From positions 1 through 58,197 of the forward strand of contig NZ_JARGER010000003.1 of assembly GCF_029210375.1 (NCBI RefSeq): DNA of 58,197 nt, written 5' to 3'. Shown piece after piece: positions 40,229-49,877 of the stretch. Each line of letters begins with the position of its first letter. Position 1 is the first letter of the stretch. The notes under the pieces were generated by a model, which had not been told where the DNA came from, made no database searches, and was given only the letters and a program-made list of their open reading frames with translations. The translations under genes were made by a program, and so were the position numbers. The stretch is from Nocardioides sp. YIM 152315. GTDB lineage: Bacteria > Actinomycetota > Actinomycetes > Propionibacteriales > Nocardioidaceae.

Positions 40229-40372
40229 GGAGGTCGGCCACGGACCGGCGGCTGAGGTGCGGGGGTTGCCGGGCTCGCCGTTTCCCCGCGCACGTTCCTC
40301 GCTGCAGAGCACCTCGACCACCGGCCAGGTTTCCGGGCCGTCACCTCCGGGGATCACGGTCGTTGACCAGAC

Positions 40373-40386
40373 GAGAACGGGTTCTA
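40373..40386. promoter_or_regulatory. KstR-like operator 1 of the mce operon
   Basis: GAGAACGGGTTCTA contains the perfect palindrome AGAAC-GG-GTTCT and fits the KstR site TnnAACnnGTTnnA except at the first base. It lies about 90 nt upstream of yrbE. Confidence 0.65.
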
Positions 40387-40420
40387 GCTGGGAGGCGCTG
40401 GCCCCGTTGTTGCGCGAAAC

Positions 40421-40434
40421 GAGAACACGTTCTA
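40421..40434. promoter_or_regulatory. KstR-like operator 2 of the mce operon
   Basis: GAGAACACGTTCTA contains AGAAC-AC-GTTCT, centred 48 nt from operator 1. It fills the space between TTGCGC (40410-40415) and TAGTCT (40433-40438), a possible -35/-10 pair with a 17-nt spacer, so a bound repressor would block the promoter. Confidence 0.7.
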
Positions 40435-40472
40435 GTCTGCGTGCGGTCTAGACCAGTGCTGGGGAGGTAAGG

Positions 40473-41246
40473 GTGGCGTTCTCCGCTGCGTCCGTCGTAC
40501 GCGGTCCCGGCGAGATCGCCGTGATGGTCATCGAGGTGACCAAGCGGATCTTCACCCGGCCGTTCCAGTTCCGTGAGTTCGTCGAGCAGGCGTGGTTCAT
40601 CACCAGCGTCACCCTGATGCCGACGATCCTGGTCTCGATCCCGTTCGGCGCGGTGATCTCGCTGCAGGTCGGCAACCTGACCGGACAGCTGGGGGCGCAG
40701 TCGTTCGCCGGTGCGACCGCCGTGCTCGCGGTGGTGCGCGAGGCCGCCCCGATCGCGGCCGCGCTGATCATCGCCGGGGCGGCCGGCTCGGCGATCTGCT
40801 CCGACATGGGCGCCCGCAAGATCCGCGAGGAGATCGACGCCATGGAAGTGCTCGGCGTCGACCCGCTCGAGCGGCTCATCGCGCCGCGGGTCGTCGCCAC
40901 GATGTTCGTCGCCGTGATGATCAACGGCATCGTGATCGGCGCCGGCATCGGGGGCGGCTACTTCTTCACCGTGATCGTGCAGGGCGGGTCGGCGGGGGCC
41001 TTCCTGTCGTCGTTCACGGCGTTGGCCAGCATCAACGACCTGTACATCTCGATGGTCAAGGCGCTGGTCTTCGGCTGGCTCGCCGCGATCGTGGGCGCCT
41101 ACAAGGGCCTGAACGCCGGGGGTGGGCCCAACGGGGTCGGTCGCGCGGTCAACGAGTCGGTGATCGTCGCGTTCATGCTGCTGTTCTTCCTGAACGCCGT
41201 CATCACCGCGATCTACTTCCAGGTCGTCCCACCCCCGGGGCTCTGA
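40473..41246 (+). CDS. yrbEA: YrbE/MlaE-family permease, first of the mce operon
   Basis: This 257-residue integral membrane protein has five or six helices and the MlaE-family features: a long N-terminal amphipathic segment (FREFVEQAWFITSVTLMP), GAAGSAICSDMGARKIREEIDAMEVLGVDPLERLIAPR (the conserved cytoplasmic EExDA loop), and AYKGLNAGGGPNGVGRAVNESV. Together with the next gene it forms the permease of an ABC-type Mce lipid importer; the ATPase (MceG/Mkl) is not in this window. GTG start with GGGGAGG 5 nt upstream. It is probably repressed through the two KstR-like boxes. Confidence 0.93.
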   Translation: MAFSAASVVRGPGEIAVMVIEVTKRIFTRPFQFREFVEQAWFITSVTLMPTILVSIPFGAVISLQVGNLTGQLGAQSFAGATAVLAVVREAAPIAAALIIAGAAGSAICSDMGARKIREEIDAMEVLGVDPLERLIAPRVVATMFVAVMINGIVIGAGIGGGYFFTVIVQGGSAGAFLSSFTALASINDLYISMVKALVFGWLAAIVGAYKGLNAGGGPNGVGRAVNESVIVAFMLLFFLNAVITAIYFQVVPPPGL

Positions 41247-41251
41247 CTCGG

Positions 41252-42091
41252 ATGGCATCGATCACCGCGATGGGCGGCGCCTTCGTCAAGGGCCGGCGCG
41301 ACTCCCTGGAGCACCACGGCGACCAGCTGCTCTTCTACGTCAAGGCACTCGCCTGGGCGCCGCGGGCCGTCAAGCGCTACCCGCGCGAGATCGTGAACAC
41401 GCTCGCCGAGGTCACCTTCGGAGCCGGGGGCCTGACGCTCATCGCCGGGACCGTCGGCGTCATCGCGTTCCTGGCGTTCTTCGCCGGGACCGAGGTCGGC
41501 ATCCAGGGCTACGCGTCGCTGAGTCAGATCGGCGTCGCGAAGTTCAGCGCGTTCATCTCGGCGTACTTCAACACCCGCGAGGTCGCGCCGCTCGTGTCGG
41601 CGATCGCGCTCGCGGCGACCGTCGGGTGCGGCTACACCGCCCGGCTCGGCGCGATGCGGATCTCCGAGGAGATCGACGCGCTCGAGGTGATGGGCATCCC
41701 GTCGCTCCCGTTCCTGGTGACGACCAGGATGATCGCGGCCTTCATCGCGGTGATCCCGCTCTACATCGTGGCGCTGAGCGCGTCGTACCTCTCGCCACGC
41801 CTGATCACCACCCTCATCTACGGCCAGTCGTCGGGCACCTACGACCACTACTTCCTGCAGTTCCTGCCTCCGGTCGACATGCTGTGGTCGTTCTTCAAGC
41901 TGCTGTTCCTGGCGACCGCCGTCATCCTGATCCACTGCTACTACGGCTACACCGCCTCGGGCGGCCCGGCGGGAGTCGGGATGGCGGTGGGCCGGGCGAT
42001 CCGCACCAGCATCGTGACGATCGTGGTCGCCGACTTCTTCCTCAGCTTCGCGATCTGGGGCTCGACCACGACCGTGCGGATCACGGGGTAG
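41252..42091 (+). CDS. yrbEB: YrbE/MlaE-family permease, second of the mce operon
   Basis: This 279-residue partner permease has GCGYTARLGAMRISEEIDALEVMGIPSLPFLVTTR, the same EEIDA loop as its neighbour, and CYYGYTASGGPAGVGMAVGRAIRTS near the C-terminus. As in other mce loci the second YrbE is slightly longer. The ATG lies 5 nt after the yrbEA stop. Confidence 0.93.
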   Translation: MASITAMGGAFVKGRRDSLEHHGDQLLFYVKALAWAPRAVKRYPREIVNTLAEVTFGAGGLTLIAGTVGVIAFLAFFAGTEVGIQGYASLSQIGVAKFSAFISAYFNTREVAPLVSAIALAATVGCGYTARLGAMRISEEIDALEVMGIPSLPFLVTTRMIAAFIAVIPLYIVALSASYLSPRLITTLIYGQSSGTYDHYFLQFLPPVDMLWSFFKLLFLATAVILIHCYYGYTASGGPAGVGMAVGRAIRTSIVTIVVADFFLSFAIWGSTTTVRITG

Positions 42092-42100
42092 GCGCCACCG

Positions 42101-43411
42101 ATGCTGGTGAACATCTACCACGACAGCCGCCGGGAGCACGCCCGGCTGCTGGTGGCGGGCGTCGCCTTCCTGACGGTGATCGCGCTGCTCGTCGCGCTCT
42201 CGATCGCGATCTACAACAAGGCCTTCGACAAGGTCACGACCGTCACGATCCAGGCCGACCGGGCCGGCCTGCAGCTCGCGAAGTTCGGCGACGTCAGGCT
42301 GCACGGCGCGCTCGTCGGGCAGGTGCGCAAGGTCGGGCAGGACGGCAAGCAGGCGGTGATCACCGTCGCGCTGGAGCCCGACGAGGCGGAGCAGATCCCC
42401 GACAACATCGGCGTGGAGATCCTGCCGACGACGCTCTTCGGCCAGAAGTTCGTCTCCCTGGTGCTGCCAGACCAGCCCTCCGGCACGCCCCTGGCCGACG
42501 GTGCCGTCATCCCGGCGGACCGGGTCGAGACGAACGTCGAGCTCAGCCGCATCCTCGCCACGCTCTTCCCACTGCTGCGCACGGTGCGGCCGGCCGACCT
42601 CAACGCGACCCTCAACGCGCTGGCCACGGCCCTCGGTGGCCGCGGCGAGCAGCTCGGGCAGACCATGGACGAGCTCGACGGCTACCTGGGCGAGATCGAC
42701 GACCACCTGCCGACGCTGCGGCGCGACCTGGTCAAGCTCGCGGACGTCGCCGACACCTACGACCTGGCGGCGCCCGACCTGCTCGACGTGCTCGACAACG
42801 TCACGACGACGAGCAGGACGATCGTCGACAACGAGAAGCAGCTCGGCACGTTCTTCGCCGACCTCAGCGGGGTCGCCGACACCTCCACCGACCTCCTCCG
42901 CGACAACGAGAGCAACCTGATCCGCCTCGGCCAGTTCGCCGAGCCGATGCTCGACCTGCTGGCGGTCTACTCCCCGGAGTTCCCGTGCCTGCTCGAGGGC
43001 GCGGACCGCTACGCCCCGCGCCTGGCCCGCACCTTCGAGGGCGACCAGGTCAAGCAGTACGTCGAGCTGGGCGCGCCGCAGTACTCCGCCTACGACGAGG
43101 ACGACCGGCCGACGTACGGCGAGGTCGGCCACGGCCCGTGGTGCGCCGGGCTGCCGAACCCGCCGGTGCCCGCCCCCGCCGCGCCGCTCGACCAGGGCAG
43201 CGACATCGACGAGCACCCGCCGACCCGGCTGGTGCCCGACCTGCTCGGCCTCAACCGCGTCGGCGCCGACTACGCGGGCAGCCCGGGGGAGCAGCAGATC
43301 GTCAACGCCCTGCTCTCCCAGCGCACCGGCACCGGCGCCGACGAGTTCGGCGCGCTCGGGTCGCTCATGTACGGCCCGCTGGTCCGCGAGGCGTCCAAGG
43401 GCGGGCGGTAG
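42101..43411 (+). CDS. mceA: MceA-family substrate-binding protein
   Basis: This 436-residue Mce protein has one N-terminal transmembrane helix (about 16-38), the MlaD/MCE beta-barrel domain (about 40-125: AGLQLAKFGDVRLHGALVGQVRKV, EILPTTLFGQKFVSLVLP), a long helical region and a Pro/Gly-rich C-terminal part. MceA-F form a hexameric tunnel that guides lipids from the outer envelope to YrbE. In Mce4-type systems the lipid is cholesterol. Confidence 0.93.
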   Translation: MLVNIYHDSRREHARLLVAGVAFLTVIALLVALSIAIYNKAFDKVTTVTIQADRAGLQLAKFGDVRLHGALVGQVRKVGQDGKQAVITVALEPDEAEQIPDNIGVEILPTTLFGQKFVSLVLPDQPSGTPLADGAVIPADRVETNVELSRILATLFPLLRTVRPADLNATLNALATALGGRGEQLGQTMDELDGYLGEIDDHLPTLRRDLVKLADVADTYDLAAPDLLDVLDNVTTTSRTIVDNEKQLGTFFADLSGVADTSTDLLRDNESNLIRLGQFAEPMLDLLAVYSPEFPCLLEGADRYAPRLARTFEGDQVKQYVELGAPQYSAYDEDDRPTYGEVGHGPWCAGLPNPPVPAPAAPLDQGSDIDEHPPTRLVPDLLGLNRVGADYAGSPGEQQIVNALLSQRTGTGADEFGALGSLMYGPLVREASKGGR

Positions 43412-43413
43412 CG

Positions 43414-44502
43414 ATGTCCCGCAACTCGACCACGATCGCCGCCGGCGTCAAGCTCGGCATCTTCACGGTCGTCTCACTGCTGGTCACCGGCCTGCTCGCG
43501 GCGATCATGGGCAACATCGGCTTCGGCGCCGGTACGACCTATCGCGCCGTCTTCAGCACCGCCTCGATGCTCGAGAAGGGCGACGACGTGCGCATCGCCG
43601 GCGTCAGCGTCGGCGAGGTGAAGGAGGTCGAGCACTACCAGCGCAGCGCGGCGATGGTCACCTTCCGGATCCAGTCGGACGTGCCGCTGACGACGTCGTC
43701 GCGCGCCGAGATCCGCTTCCTCAACCTGGTCGGCGACCGCTACCTCGCGCTCGAGGAGGGAGGGGGCCGATCCGCACGGCCGCTCGGGGACGGCGGGACC
43801 CTCCCGATCGAGCAGACCAAGCCCGCGCTCGACCTGACGACGCTCTTCAACGGCTTCCAGCCCCTCTTCCAGGCGCTCGACCCCGAGCAGATCAACGACC
43901 TCAGCCTGAACCTGGTGCAGGTCCTGCAGGGAGAGGGCGGCACAGTCCAGGGGCTGCTCCAGAAGACCGCGTCCCTGACCAACACGCTCGCCGACCGCGA
44001 CCAGCTGATCGGCCAGGTCGTCGACAACCTCACCCAGACCCTCACGACCGTCGACAGCCGGCACCGACAGCTCAGCGACCTCGTCATCGGGCTCAAGGAC
44101 TGGATGACCGACCTCGCCCGCGACCGGTCCACGATCGGCTCCTCGTTGACGAACATCTCCGACCTCACCGTGGTCGTCGCCGACCTCCTCCGCGAGGGCC
44201 GACCGCTCATCAAGTCCGACGTCGCCAAGCTGCGCAAGCTCGCGGCCCTGATGAACGAGGACAAGTCCCGCGCCCAGGTCATCGAGATGCTCGACCGGCT
44301 GCCCGAGTCGATGACCGACCAGACCCGCACCGGGACCTACGGCAGCTGGTACAGCTACTACCTCTGCGGGGTCAACGCCCGCATCACGCTGCCGAACGGG
44401 CTCGGTGACATCCCGGGGATCAAGCAGCTGATGAACGCGCTCAACCACCTCGACTTCCGGTCCACCGCGCCCCGCTGCAACGGAGCGGAGGCGACCGAGT
44501 GA
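43414..44502 (+). CDS. mceB: MceB-family protein
   Basis: This 362-residue Mce protein has an N-terminal helix (GIFTVVSLLVTGLLAAIM), an MCE domain (TYRAVFSTASMLEKGDDVRIAGVSVGEV, RFLNLVGDRYLALEEG) and a helical segment with regular spacing. The tail contains paired cysteines (YYLCGVNARI and APRCNG). It lies 2 nt after mceA and overlaps mceC by 4 nt. Confidence 0.92.
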   Translation: MSRNSTTIAAGVKLGIFTVVSLLVTGLLAAIMGNIGFGAGTTYRAVFSTASMLEKGDDVRIAGVSVGEVKEVEHYQRSAAMVTFRIQSDVPLTTSSRAEIRFLNLVGDRYLALEEGGGRSARPLGDGGTLPIEQTKPALDLTTLFNGFQPLFQALDPEQINDLSLNLVQVLQGEGGTVQGLLQKTASLTNTLADRDQLIGQVVDNLTQTLTTVDSRHRQLSDLVIGLKDWMTDLARDRSTIGSSLTNISDLTVVVADLLREGRPLIKSDVAKLRKLAALMNEDKSRAQVIEMLDRLPESMTDQTRTGTYGSWYSYYLCGVNARITLPNGLGDIPGIKQLMNALNHLDFRSTAPRCNGAEATE

Positions 44503-45491
44503 GCTCACGAAAGTACAGCGACGCCCGGGTCCTGCGCCTCGGCGCGATCACGCTCGTCGTGATGGCGCTGATCATGGCCGCCGCGTTCAACCTGGGCCGC
44601 TTCCCCGGCTTCGCCGGCGGCACCTACCGGGCCGAATTCAAGGACGCGAGCGGCATCCACAAGGGCAACATGGTGCAGGTCGGCGGCATCCGCGTCGGTC
44701 GCGTGCAGGACGTCACCCTCGAGGACAGCAACCGCGTGGTCGTCACCTTCGAGGTCGACAGCGGCGTGGAGTTCGGCACCGAGAGCCGCGCGTCGATCGA
44801 GGTCCTCAACCTGCTCGGCGAGAAGTTCCTGCAGCTCGAGCCCGCCGGGTCCGGACAGCTGGGCGAGGACGACGTCATCCCCGTCGCACGCACCGAGGCG
44901 GCGTACGACATCGTCGGCGTCTTCGGCGACCTGACGACCACGACCGAGCGGATCGACACCGGCCGCCTCGCGAAGGCGCTCGACGTGGTGGCCGACACCA
45001 CCAACCAGGCCGCGCCCGAGATCGAGGCCAGCTTCCGCGGCATCGCGCGGCTCTCGCGCACGGTCGCGAGCCGGGACCAGCAGATCCAGACCCTGCTCCA
45101 AGGCGCCCAGAGCGTCAGCAAGGTGCTCGCCGCGCGCAGCGACGACATCGTCGCGCTGATGAAGAACAGCGACCTGGTCTTCCAGGAGGTGCAGCAGCGC
45201 AAGGAGGCCATCCACCTCCTGCTGGTCAACGCCCGCGACCTCGCCCGCCAGCTGAAGGGCGTGGCCGCGGACAACCAGGCCCAGATCGGCCCGGCGCTGC
45301 AGGAGGTCGACGGCCTGCTGTCCCTGCTGAACTCCAAGGAGAAGGAGCTGAAGGCGACGCTCAACGCCCTCGGCCCCTACGTCGACATCCTCAGCAACAT
45401 CATCGGCACCGGGCCCTGGTTCGACGCGTACGCGTCCAACCTGCTCGCGATCCCGACCGGTGAGTTCCTCCCGACCAGGCTGGAGGACTGA
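44499..45491 (+). CDS. mceC: MceC-family protein
   Basis: This 330-residue Mce protein has an N-terminal helix (LGAITLVVMALIMAAAF), an MCE domain (TYRAEFKDASGIHKGNMVQVGGIRVGRV, LNLLGEKFLQLEP) and a long coiled region ending in TGPWFDAYASNLL, typical of the MceC end. The GTG start is in GTGA overlap with mceB. MceC proteins often have a longer Pro-rich tail; this one is short. Confidence 0.92.
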   Translation: MSSRKYSDARVLRLGAITLVVMALIMAAAFNLGRFPGFAGGTYRAEFKDASGIHKGNMVQVGGIRVGRVQDVTLEDSNRVVVTFEVDSGVEFGTESRASIEVLNLLGEKFLQLEPAGSGQLGEDDVIPVARTEAAYDIVGVFGDLTTTTERIDTGRLAKALDVVADTTNQAAPEIEASFRGIARLSRTVASRDQQIQTLLQGAQSVSKVLAARSDDIVALMKNSDLVFQEVQQRKEAIHLLLVNARDLARQLKGVAADNQAQIGPALQEVDGLLSLLNSKEKELKATLNALGPYVDILSNIIGTGPWFDAYASNLLAIPTGEFLPTRLED

Positions 45492-45494
45492 ACC

Positions 45495-46709
45495 ATGGCC
45501 GCGCTGCCCGACCAGCTCAACACCTTCGCCGGCCGCGTGATCGCGGGCGTGCTGGCGCTGGTGCTCGTCTCCGGCATCTACTTCTTCGCCATCGGCGACG
45601 ACACCGAGACCAAGTCCGTGACCGCTCACTTCCCCCGGGCGGTCAGCATCTACCCGGGCAGCGACGTGCGCATCCTCGGCGTGAACATCGGCGAGGTGAC
45701 CGAGGTCGTGCCCGAGGGCAACTCGGTGCGGGTCGACATCGCGTACGACGCGGCGTACGACGTGCCGTCGGACGCCAAGGCCGTCATCGTCACCCCGACG
45801 CTGGTCGCCGACCGGTTCGTGCAGCTCACGCCCGCCATCGGCGAGGGCGACGAGGTCATGGCCGACGGCGCCGACATCCCGCTGCCCGACACCGGCGTGC
45901 CCGTCGAGCTCGACCGGATCTACGCGAGCCTGCGCGACCTGTCGCAGGCGCTCGGCCCGAACGGCGTCAACAAGGACGGCACCCTCGACCACGTCCTCGA
46001 GGCCGGGGCCCACGCGCTCGACGGCAAGGGCGAGCTCGGCAACGACATGCTCGAGCAGCTCTCGGCCGCGGCCGAGACCTTCGGCAAGGGCAGCGGTCCG
46101 CTCTTCGAGACCGTCACGCAGCTCGCCACGGTGACCTCGACGCTGGCGGAGAACGACGGGCTCGTCCGGGCCTTCGTCAAGGACCTCGCCGGGGTCTCCG
46201 CGCAGCTGTCGGGGGAGCGCACCGAGATCCGGCAGGCGCTGGCGTCCGTCGCCGACGCCGTCGGCACGGTGAAGACCTTCGTCGGCAAGAACCGCGACGC
46301 CCTGGTGACCGACATCGAGAAGCTCACCCGGGTGATGCAGACGATCAACTCCGAGAAGTCCAGCCTCGACACCGCTCTCCGGGTGGCGCCGACCGCGATC
46401 GGCAACCTGGCGCTGGCGTTCAACAACCAGACGGGGACGATCGGGTCCCGCATCGGGCTCAGCGGCAACGTGTGGGACGCCGACCGCCTCCTGTGCGCGA
46501 TCGTGCAGAACGCCAGCATCGGCCGCGGCCTCGCCAACCTGGCGTGCGGGCTCTTCAAGACTCTCCTGGAGCCGGTCGAGGACCAGCTGCCGACCATCCC
46601 GCCCGCGGTGCCGCAGGGCGCGCAGCGCGAGCAGTCGCAGAGTGTGCCGCGAGCCAACCGCCCCGCGCCCCGGGGCCTCGGCGCCCTGATGGGAGGGGGT
46701 GGCTCGTGA
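45495..46709 (+). CDS. mceD: MceD-family protein
   Basis: This 404-residue Mce protein has an N-terminal helix (VIAGVLALVLVSGIYFFAIG), an MCE domain (SIYPGSDVRILGVNIGEVTEVVPEG, VTPTLVADRFVQLTPA), helical repeats and a C-terminal Pro/Gln-rich segment. It ends in a 4-nt overlap with the lipoprotein gene mceE. Confidence 0.92.
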   Translation: MAALPDQLNTFAGRVIAGVLALVLVSGIYFFAIGDDTETKSVTAHFPRAVSIYPGSDVRILGVNIGEVTEVVPEGNSVRVDIAYDAAYDVPSDAKAVIVTPTLVADRFVQLTPAIGEGDEVMADGADIPLPDTGVPVELDRIYASLRDLSQALGPNGVNKDGTLDHVLEAGAHALDGKGELGNDMLEQLSAAAETFGKGSGPLFETVTQLATVTSTLAENDGLVRAFVKDLAGVSAQLSGERTEIRQALASVADAVGTVKTFVGKNRDALVTDIEKLTRVMQTINSEKSSLDTALRVAPTAIGNLALAFNNQTGTIGSRIGLSGNVWDADRLLCAIVQNASIGRGLANLACGLFKTLLEPVEDQLPTIPPAVPQGAQREQSQSVPRANRPAPRGLGALMGGGGS

Positions 46710-48106
46710 CCAACCTCCTCCGCTGGTCCGTGCTGGTGGTCGTCCTCGCCGTGCTCTCGAGCGGGTGCAGGTTCGACGGCGCCTACGACCTGCCGCTGCC
46801 CGGGTCGCCCGTCGACGACGACGACTCGTTCGAGGTGACGGCCGAGTTCGCCGACATCCTCAACGTCGTCCCGCGCTCGCCGGTCATGGTCGACGACGTC
46901 ACCGTCGGCGAGGTCACCGAGGTCGAGCGGGTCGGGTGGCACGCCCGCGTCTCCATGCGCATCAAGGACGACGTGGAGCTGCCCGACAACGCGGTCGCCC
47001 ACATCCGCCAGGTCAGCCTGCTCGGCGAGAAGTACGTCGCGCTCGAGGCGCCGCCGGGGGCGTCCACCGGACGGCTGTCCGGTGGCGACACGATCCCGCT
47101 GGCCGACACGGGTCGCAATCCGGAGGTCGAGGAGGTGCTCGGCGCGCTGTCGTTCCTGCTGAGCGGCGGTGGCGTCGCCCAGCTCGGCACGATCACCCGC
47201 GAGCTCAACAACGTGATGGACGGCCGCACCGGCCGGCTGCGCCACCTGCTCGGGTCACTCGAGAGCGTCGTGGACACGATCGACGCCCAGAAGGAGGACA
47301 TCATCCGGGCGATGGAGTCGGTCAACCACCTGACGGCGACGCTCAACAAGGAGAAGAAGACGATCACCGATGCGCTCGACGCCACCGGGCCGGCGGTCGA
47401 GGCGCTGGCCGCGCAGCACGACGAGCTGATCGCGATGCTGTCGTCGCTCGACGAGCTCGGCAGGGTCGGCACGCGGGTGATCGGCGCGAGCAAGGACGAC
47501 CTCCTCGCCTCCCTCGACCACCTCCAGCCCGTGCTCGCGCGGCTGCACGAGGCGGGCGACTCGCTGGCCCCGGGGCTCAACCTGCTGGTCAGCTTCCCCT
47601 TCCCGAAGGAGGCCGGGGAGATCGTCAAGGGCGACTACGCCAACACCTCCATCCGCCTCGACATCAACCTGGAGAACTTCCTGCCCACCGGCTCCGAGGG
47701 AGGCGGGCTGCCGCCCGTCCTGCCCGACGTCGCCGACCTGCTGCCGAAGGTCGGTCAGTGTCTCGAGAGCGGCGACCTGCGCAGCGAGGCGTGCCTGGCG
47801 GTCGTGGACAGCCTGCGCCTCTTCAAGAACCTCAAGACCGAGTGCCACCAGGACCAGTACGCCGGCAACCCGGTGTGCGTGGTCGTCAACGCCCTGCCCG
47901 GCGAGGGCGACGGGCTCGACCTGCCGGGCGTGCTCGACTACCTCGGCGGCATCCTGGGTCTCCCCGGCGCCGGAGGTGCGCCACCGGCCGCCGACCCGGG
48001 CGCCGGTGGCGGCCTGCTCGACGGGCTGCTCGGCGGCCTCGTGGGTGGCGCGAGCCCCGGCACCGGGGCTCCGAGCCCGTCGGCCCTCTACGGCGGCCTG
48101 TCATGA
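46706..48106 (+). CDS. mceE: MceE-family lipoprotein
   Basis: This 466-residue protein starts with a lipoprotein signal (LLRWSVLVVVLAVLSSGC; lipobox LSSGC at about 16-20), as MceE proteins do. An MCE domain follows (SPVMVDDVTVGEVTEVERVG, VSLLGEKYVALEAP), then helices and a Gly/Pro-rich tail. GTG start in GTGA overlap with mceD. The lipid anchor tethers the complex to the outer leaflet of the membrane. Confidence 0.93.
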   Translation: MTNLLRWSVLVVVLAVLSSGCRFDGAYDLPLPGSPVDDDDSFEVTAEFADILNVVPRSPVMVDDVTVGEVTEVERVGWHARVSMRIKDDVELPDNAVAHIRQVSLLGEKYVALEAPPGASTGRLSGGDTIPLADTGRNPEVEEVLGALSFLLSGGGVAQLGTITRELNNVMDGRTGRLRHLLGSLESVVDTIDAQKEDIIRAMESVNHLTATLNKEKKTITDALDATGPAVEALAAQHDELIAMLSSLDELGRVGTRVIGASKDDLLASLDHLQPVLARLHEAGDSLAPGLNLLVSFPFPKEAGEIVKGDYANTSIRLDINLENFLPTGSEGGGLPPVLPDVADLLPKVGQCLESGDLRSEACLAVVDSLRLFKNLKTECHQDQYAGNPVCVVVNALPGEGDGLDLPGVLDYLGGILGLPGAGGAPPAADPGAGGGLLDGLLGGLVGGASPGTGAPSPSALYGGLS

Positions 48107-49368
48107 GCGGCCTCCGGATCCGCATCGGCGCCTTCCTCGTGCTCAGCGCCGTCGGCATCGTCTACATCGCCGGCTCGTACCTCGGCCTGGTCGACCGCGT
48201 CCTCGGCCGCGGGATCGTGGTGCACGCCGAGCTGCCGGCCTCCGGCGGGCTCTTCGAGGGCAGCGAGGTGACCTACCGCGGGGTGAAGATCGGCAAGGTC
48301 GCGAAGATGCAGGCGACCACCGAGGGCGTCACGCTCGACCTCGCGCTCGAGGACGGCACGAACCTGCCGCAGGACGCGCCGATGTACGTGCACAACCTCT
48401 CGGCGGTCGGTGAGCAGTACCTCGACTTCGAACCACCCGACGACCAGGGCCCGTACGTCGAGGCGGGCGAGACGCTCACCGGCACCCAGGAGTCCCTGCC
48501 GGTCGACGAGGGCGACCTGCTCGTCGAGCTCGACCAGTTCGTCGGCTCCGTCGACCGCGACAGCCTCGAGACGGTCGTGCGTGAGCTCGGCACGATGTTC
48601 GACGACACCGGCGTGCCGCTGCAGCGGCTGCTCGACAGCGGCAGCGAGTTCATCCGCCAGGCGTCGTCGCACACCGACGCGACCGTCCGGCTGCTCGACC
48701 GGGCCGAGACGGTGCTCGACACGCAACAGGGGCAGGGCGAGAACATCCGGTCGCTCGCCCGTGACCTGCGCACGCTCACCGACTCGCTCGCCGCCAGTGA
48801 CGACGACCTCGAGAAGGTCCTCGACGGCACCCCCGGCACGGCACGCGAGCTCGACGCGATGCTGAAGGACCTCGCCCCCACCCTGCCGGTGCTGCTCGGC
48901 AACGCGGTGGGCGTCAGCCAGGTCGTCGTCTCGCACCTCGACGGTCTCGAGCAGCTGCTCGTCACCTATCCGCGGGTGATCTCGACCGGCTTCACCGGCA
49001 CCCCGCCCGACGGCTACGGCCACGTGAACATGCAGCTCGACTACTCCCAGCCGCCGTGCGCCGAGGGCTACAAGCCGCGTGGCGACTGGCGCGGGACGTC
49101 CGACCTGTCGGACGCCCCGATCTACCCGGCGCAGTGCACCCAGGGGCCACCCTTCGTGATGCGCGGCTCCCAGCACGTGCCCGGCGGCAAGTACAACCCG
49201 TCGCCCGGCCGGCTCTACCGCACGTCGTACGACCCCGGCACCGGACTCGTCCGGGGTGCGGTGGACCGTCATGGCCGCCCCGTACGATTCCTCGATCAGG
49301 GCAACCTGTCGATCCTGGGAGGGGACGCGTGGAAGTGGCTCCTGGTGGGTCCGGTGACGGACCGGTGA
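48103..49368 (+). CDS. mceF: MceF-family protein
   Basis: This 421-residue Mce protein has an N-terminal helix (IGAFLVLSAVGIVYIAGSYLG), an MCE domain (GLFEGSEVTYRGVKIGKVAKM, YVHNLSAVGEQYLDFEPP), helical repeats and a Tyr/Pro-rich C-terminal third with two cysteines. The start overlaps the mceE stop (ATGA). Confidence 0.93.
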   Translation: MSGLRIRIGAFLVLSAVGIVYIAGSYLGLVDRVLGRGIVVHAELPASGGLFEGSEVTYRGVKIGKVAKMQATTEGVTLDLALEDGTNLPQDAPMYVHNLSAVGEQYLDFEPPDDQGPYVEAGETLTGTQESLPVDEGDLLVELDQFVGSVDRDSLETVVRELGTMFDDTGVPLQRLLDSGSEFIRQASSHTDATVRLLDRAETVLDTQQGQGENIRSLARDLRTLTDSLAASDDDLEKVLDGTPGTARELDAMLKDLAPTLPVLLGNAVGVSQVVVSHLDGLEQLLVTYPRVISTGFTGTPPDGYGHVNMQLDYSQPPCAEGYKPRGDWRGTSDLSDAPIYPAQCTQGPPFVMRGSQHVPGGKYNPSPGRLYRTSYDPGTGLVRGAVDRHGRPVRFLDQGNLSILGGDAWKWLLVGPVTDR

Positions 49369-49877
49369 GGCGGCCGGGCCGGCGCGGGCTGACGCTCGCC
49401 CTCGGCGCGCTCGCGCTGCTGCTGGCGGGTGCGTGCGTCTTCGGCGCCGTGCTGGTCGTGGAGGAACGCGACGACCGTCGGCACGCCGAGGCCGAGCAGG
49501 AGCGGTACGGCGACGTGCTCGCCGCCGCCCGCGACGAGATCGAGGCGTTCGTCAACATCGACTACCGCAAGGCCCAGGAGAGCATCGACGCCGTCGCCGC
49601 GGGCGCGACCGGTGACTTCGCCAAGCAGTACGACTCCAGCACCAAGGAGGTGCTCGAGATCCTGACCCGCGCGAAGTCGGTGATGGACGGTGAGGTGCTG
49701 TGGGCCGGCGTCGTCGACGCCGACAGCGACAGCGCCTCGGTGATCGTGGCCACGACCGGCACGGTCTCCAACACCTCGACCGACCGGAAGCCCGTGGCCC
49801 GGCAGTTCCGCATCAAGGTCGACCTCGTGCGCGAGGACGACGAGTGGCTGGCCAACAACGTGGAGTTCGTCGGATGA
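49365..49877 (+). CDS. Mce-associated membrane protein 1
   Basis: This 170-residue protein has one N-terminal transmembrane helix (LTLALGALALLLAGACVFGAV), a short coiled segment and a small NTF2/SnoaL-like domain (AFVNIDYRKAQESIDAVAAGATGDF, WLANNVEFVG). This is the Mce-associated (Mas) protein layout found after mce genes in mycobacteria, where such proteins stabilise the transporter. GTG 49365 is preferred because it gives a GTGA overlap with mceF; GTG 49329 and 49335 are alternatives. Confidence 0.85.
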   Translation: MRRPGRRGLTLALGALALLLAGACVFGAVLVVEERDDRRHAEAEQERYGDVLAAARDEIEAFVNIDYRKAQESIDAVAAGATGDFAKQYDSSTKEVLEILTRAKSVMDGEVLWAGVVDADSDSASVIVATTGTVSNTSTDRKPVARQFRIKVDLVREDDEWLANNVEFVG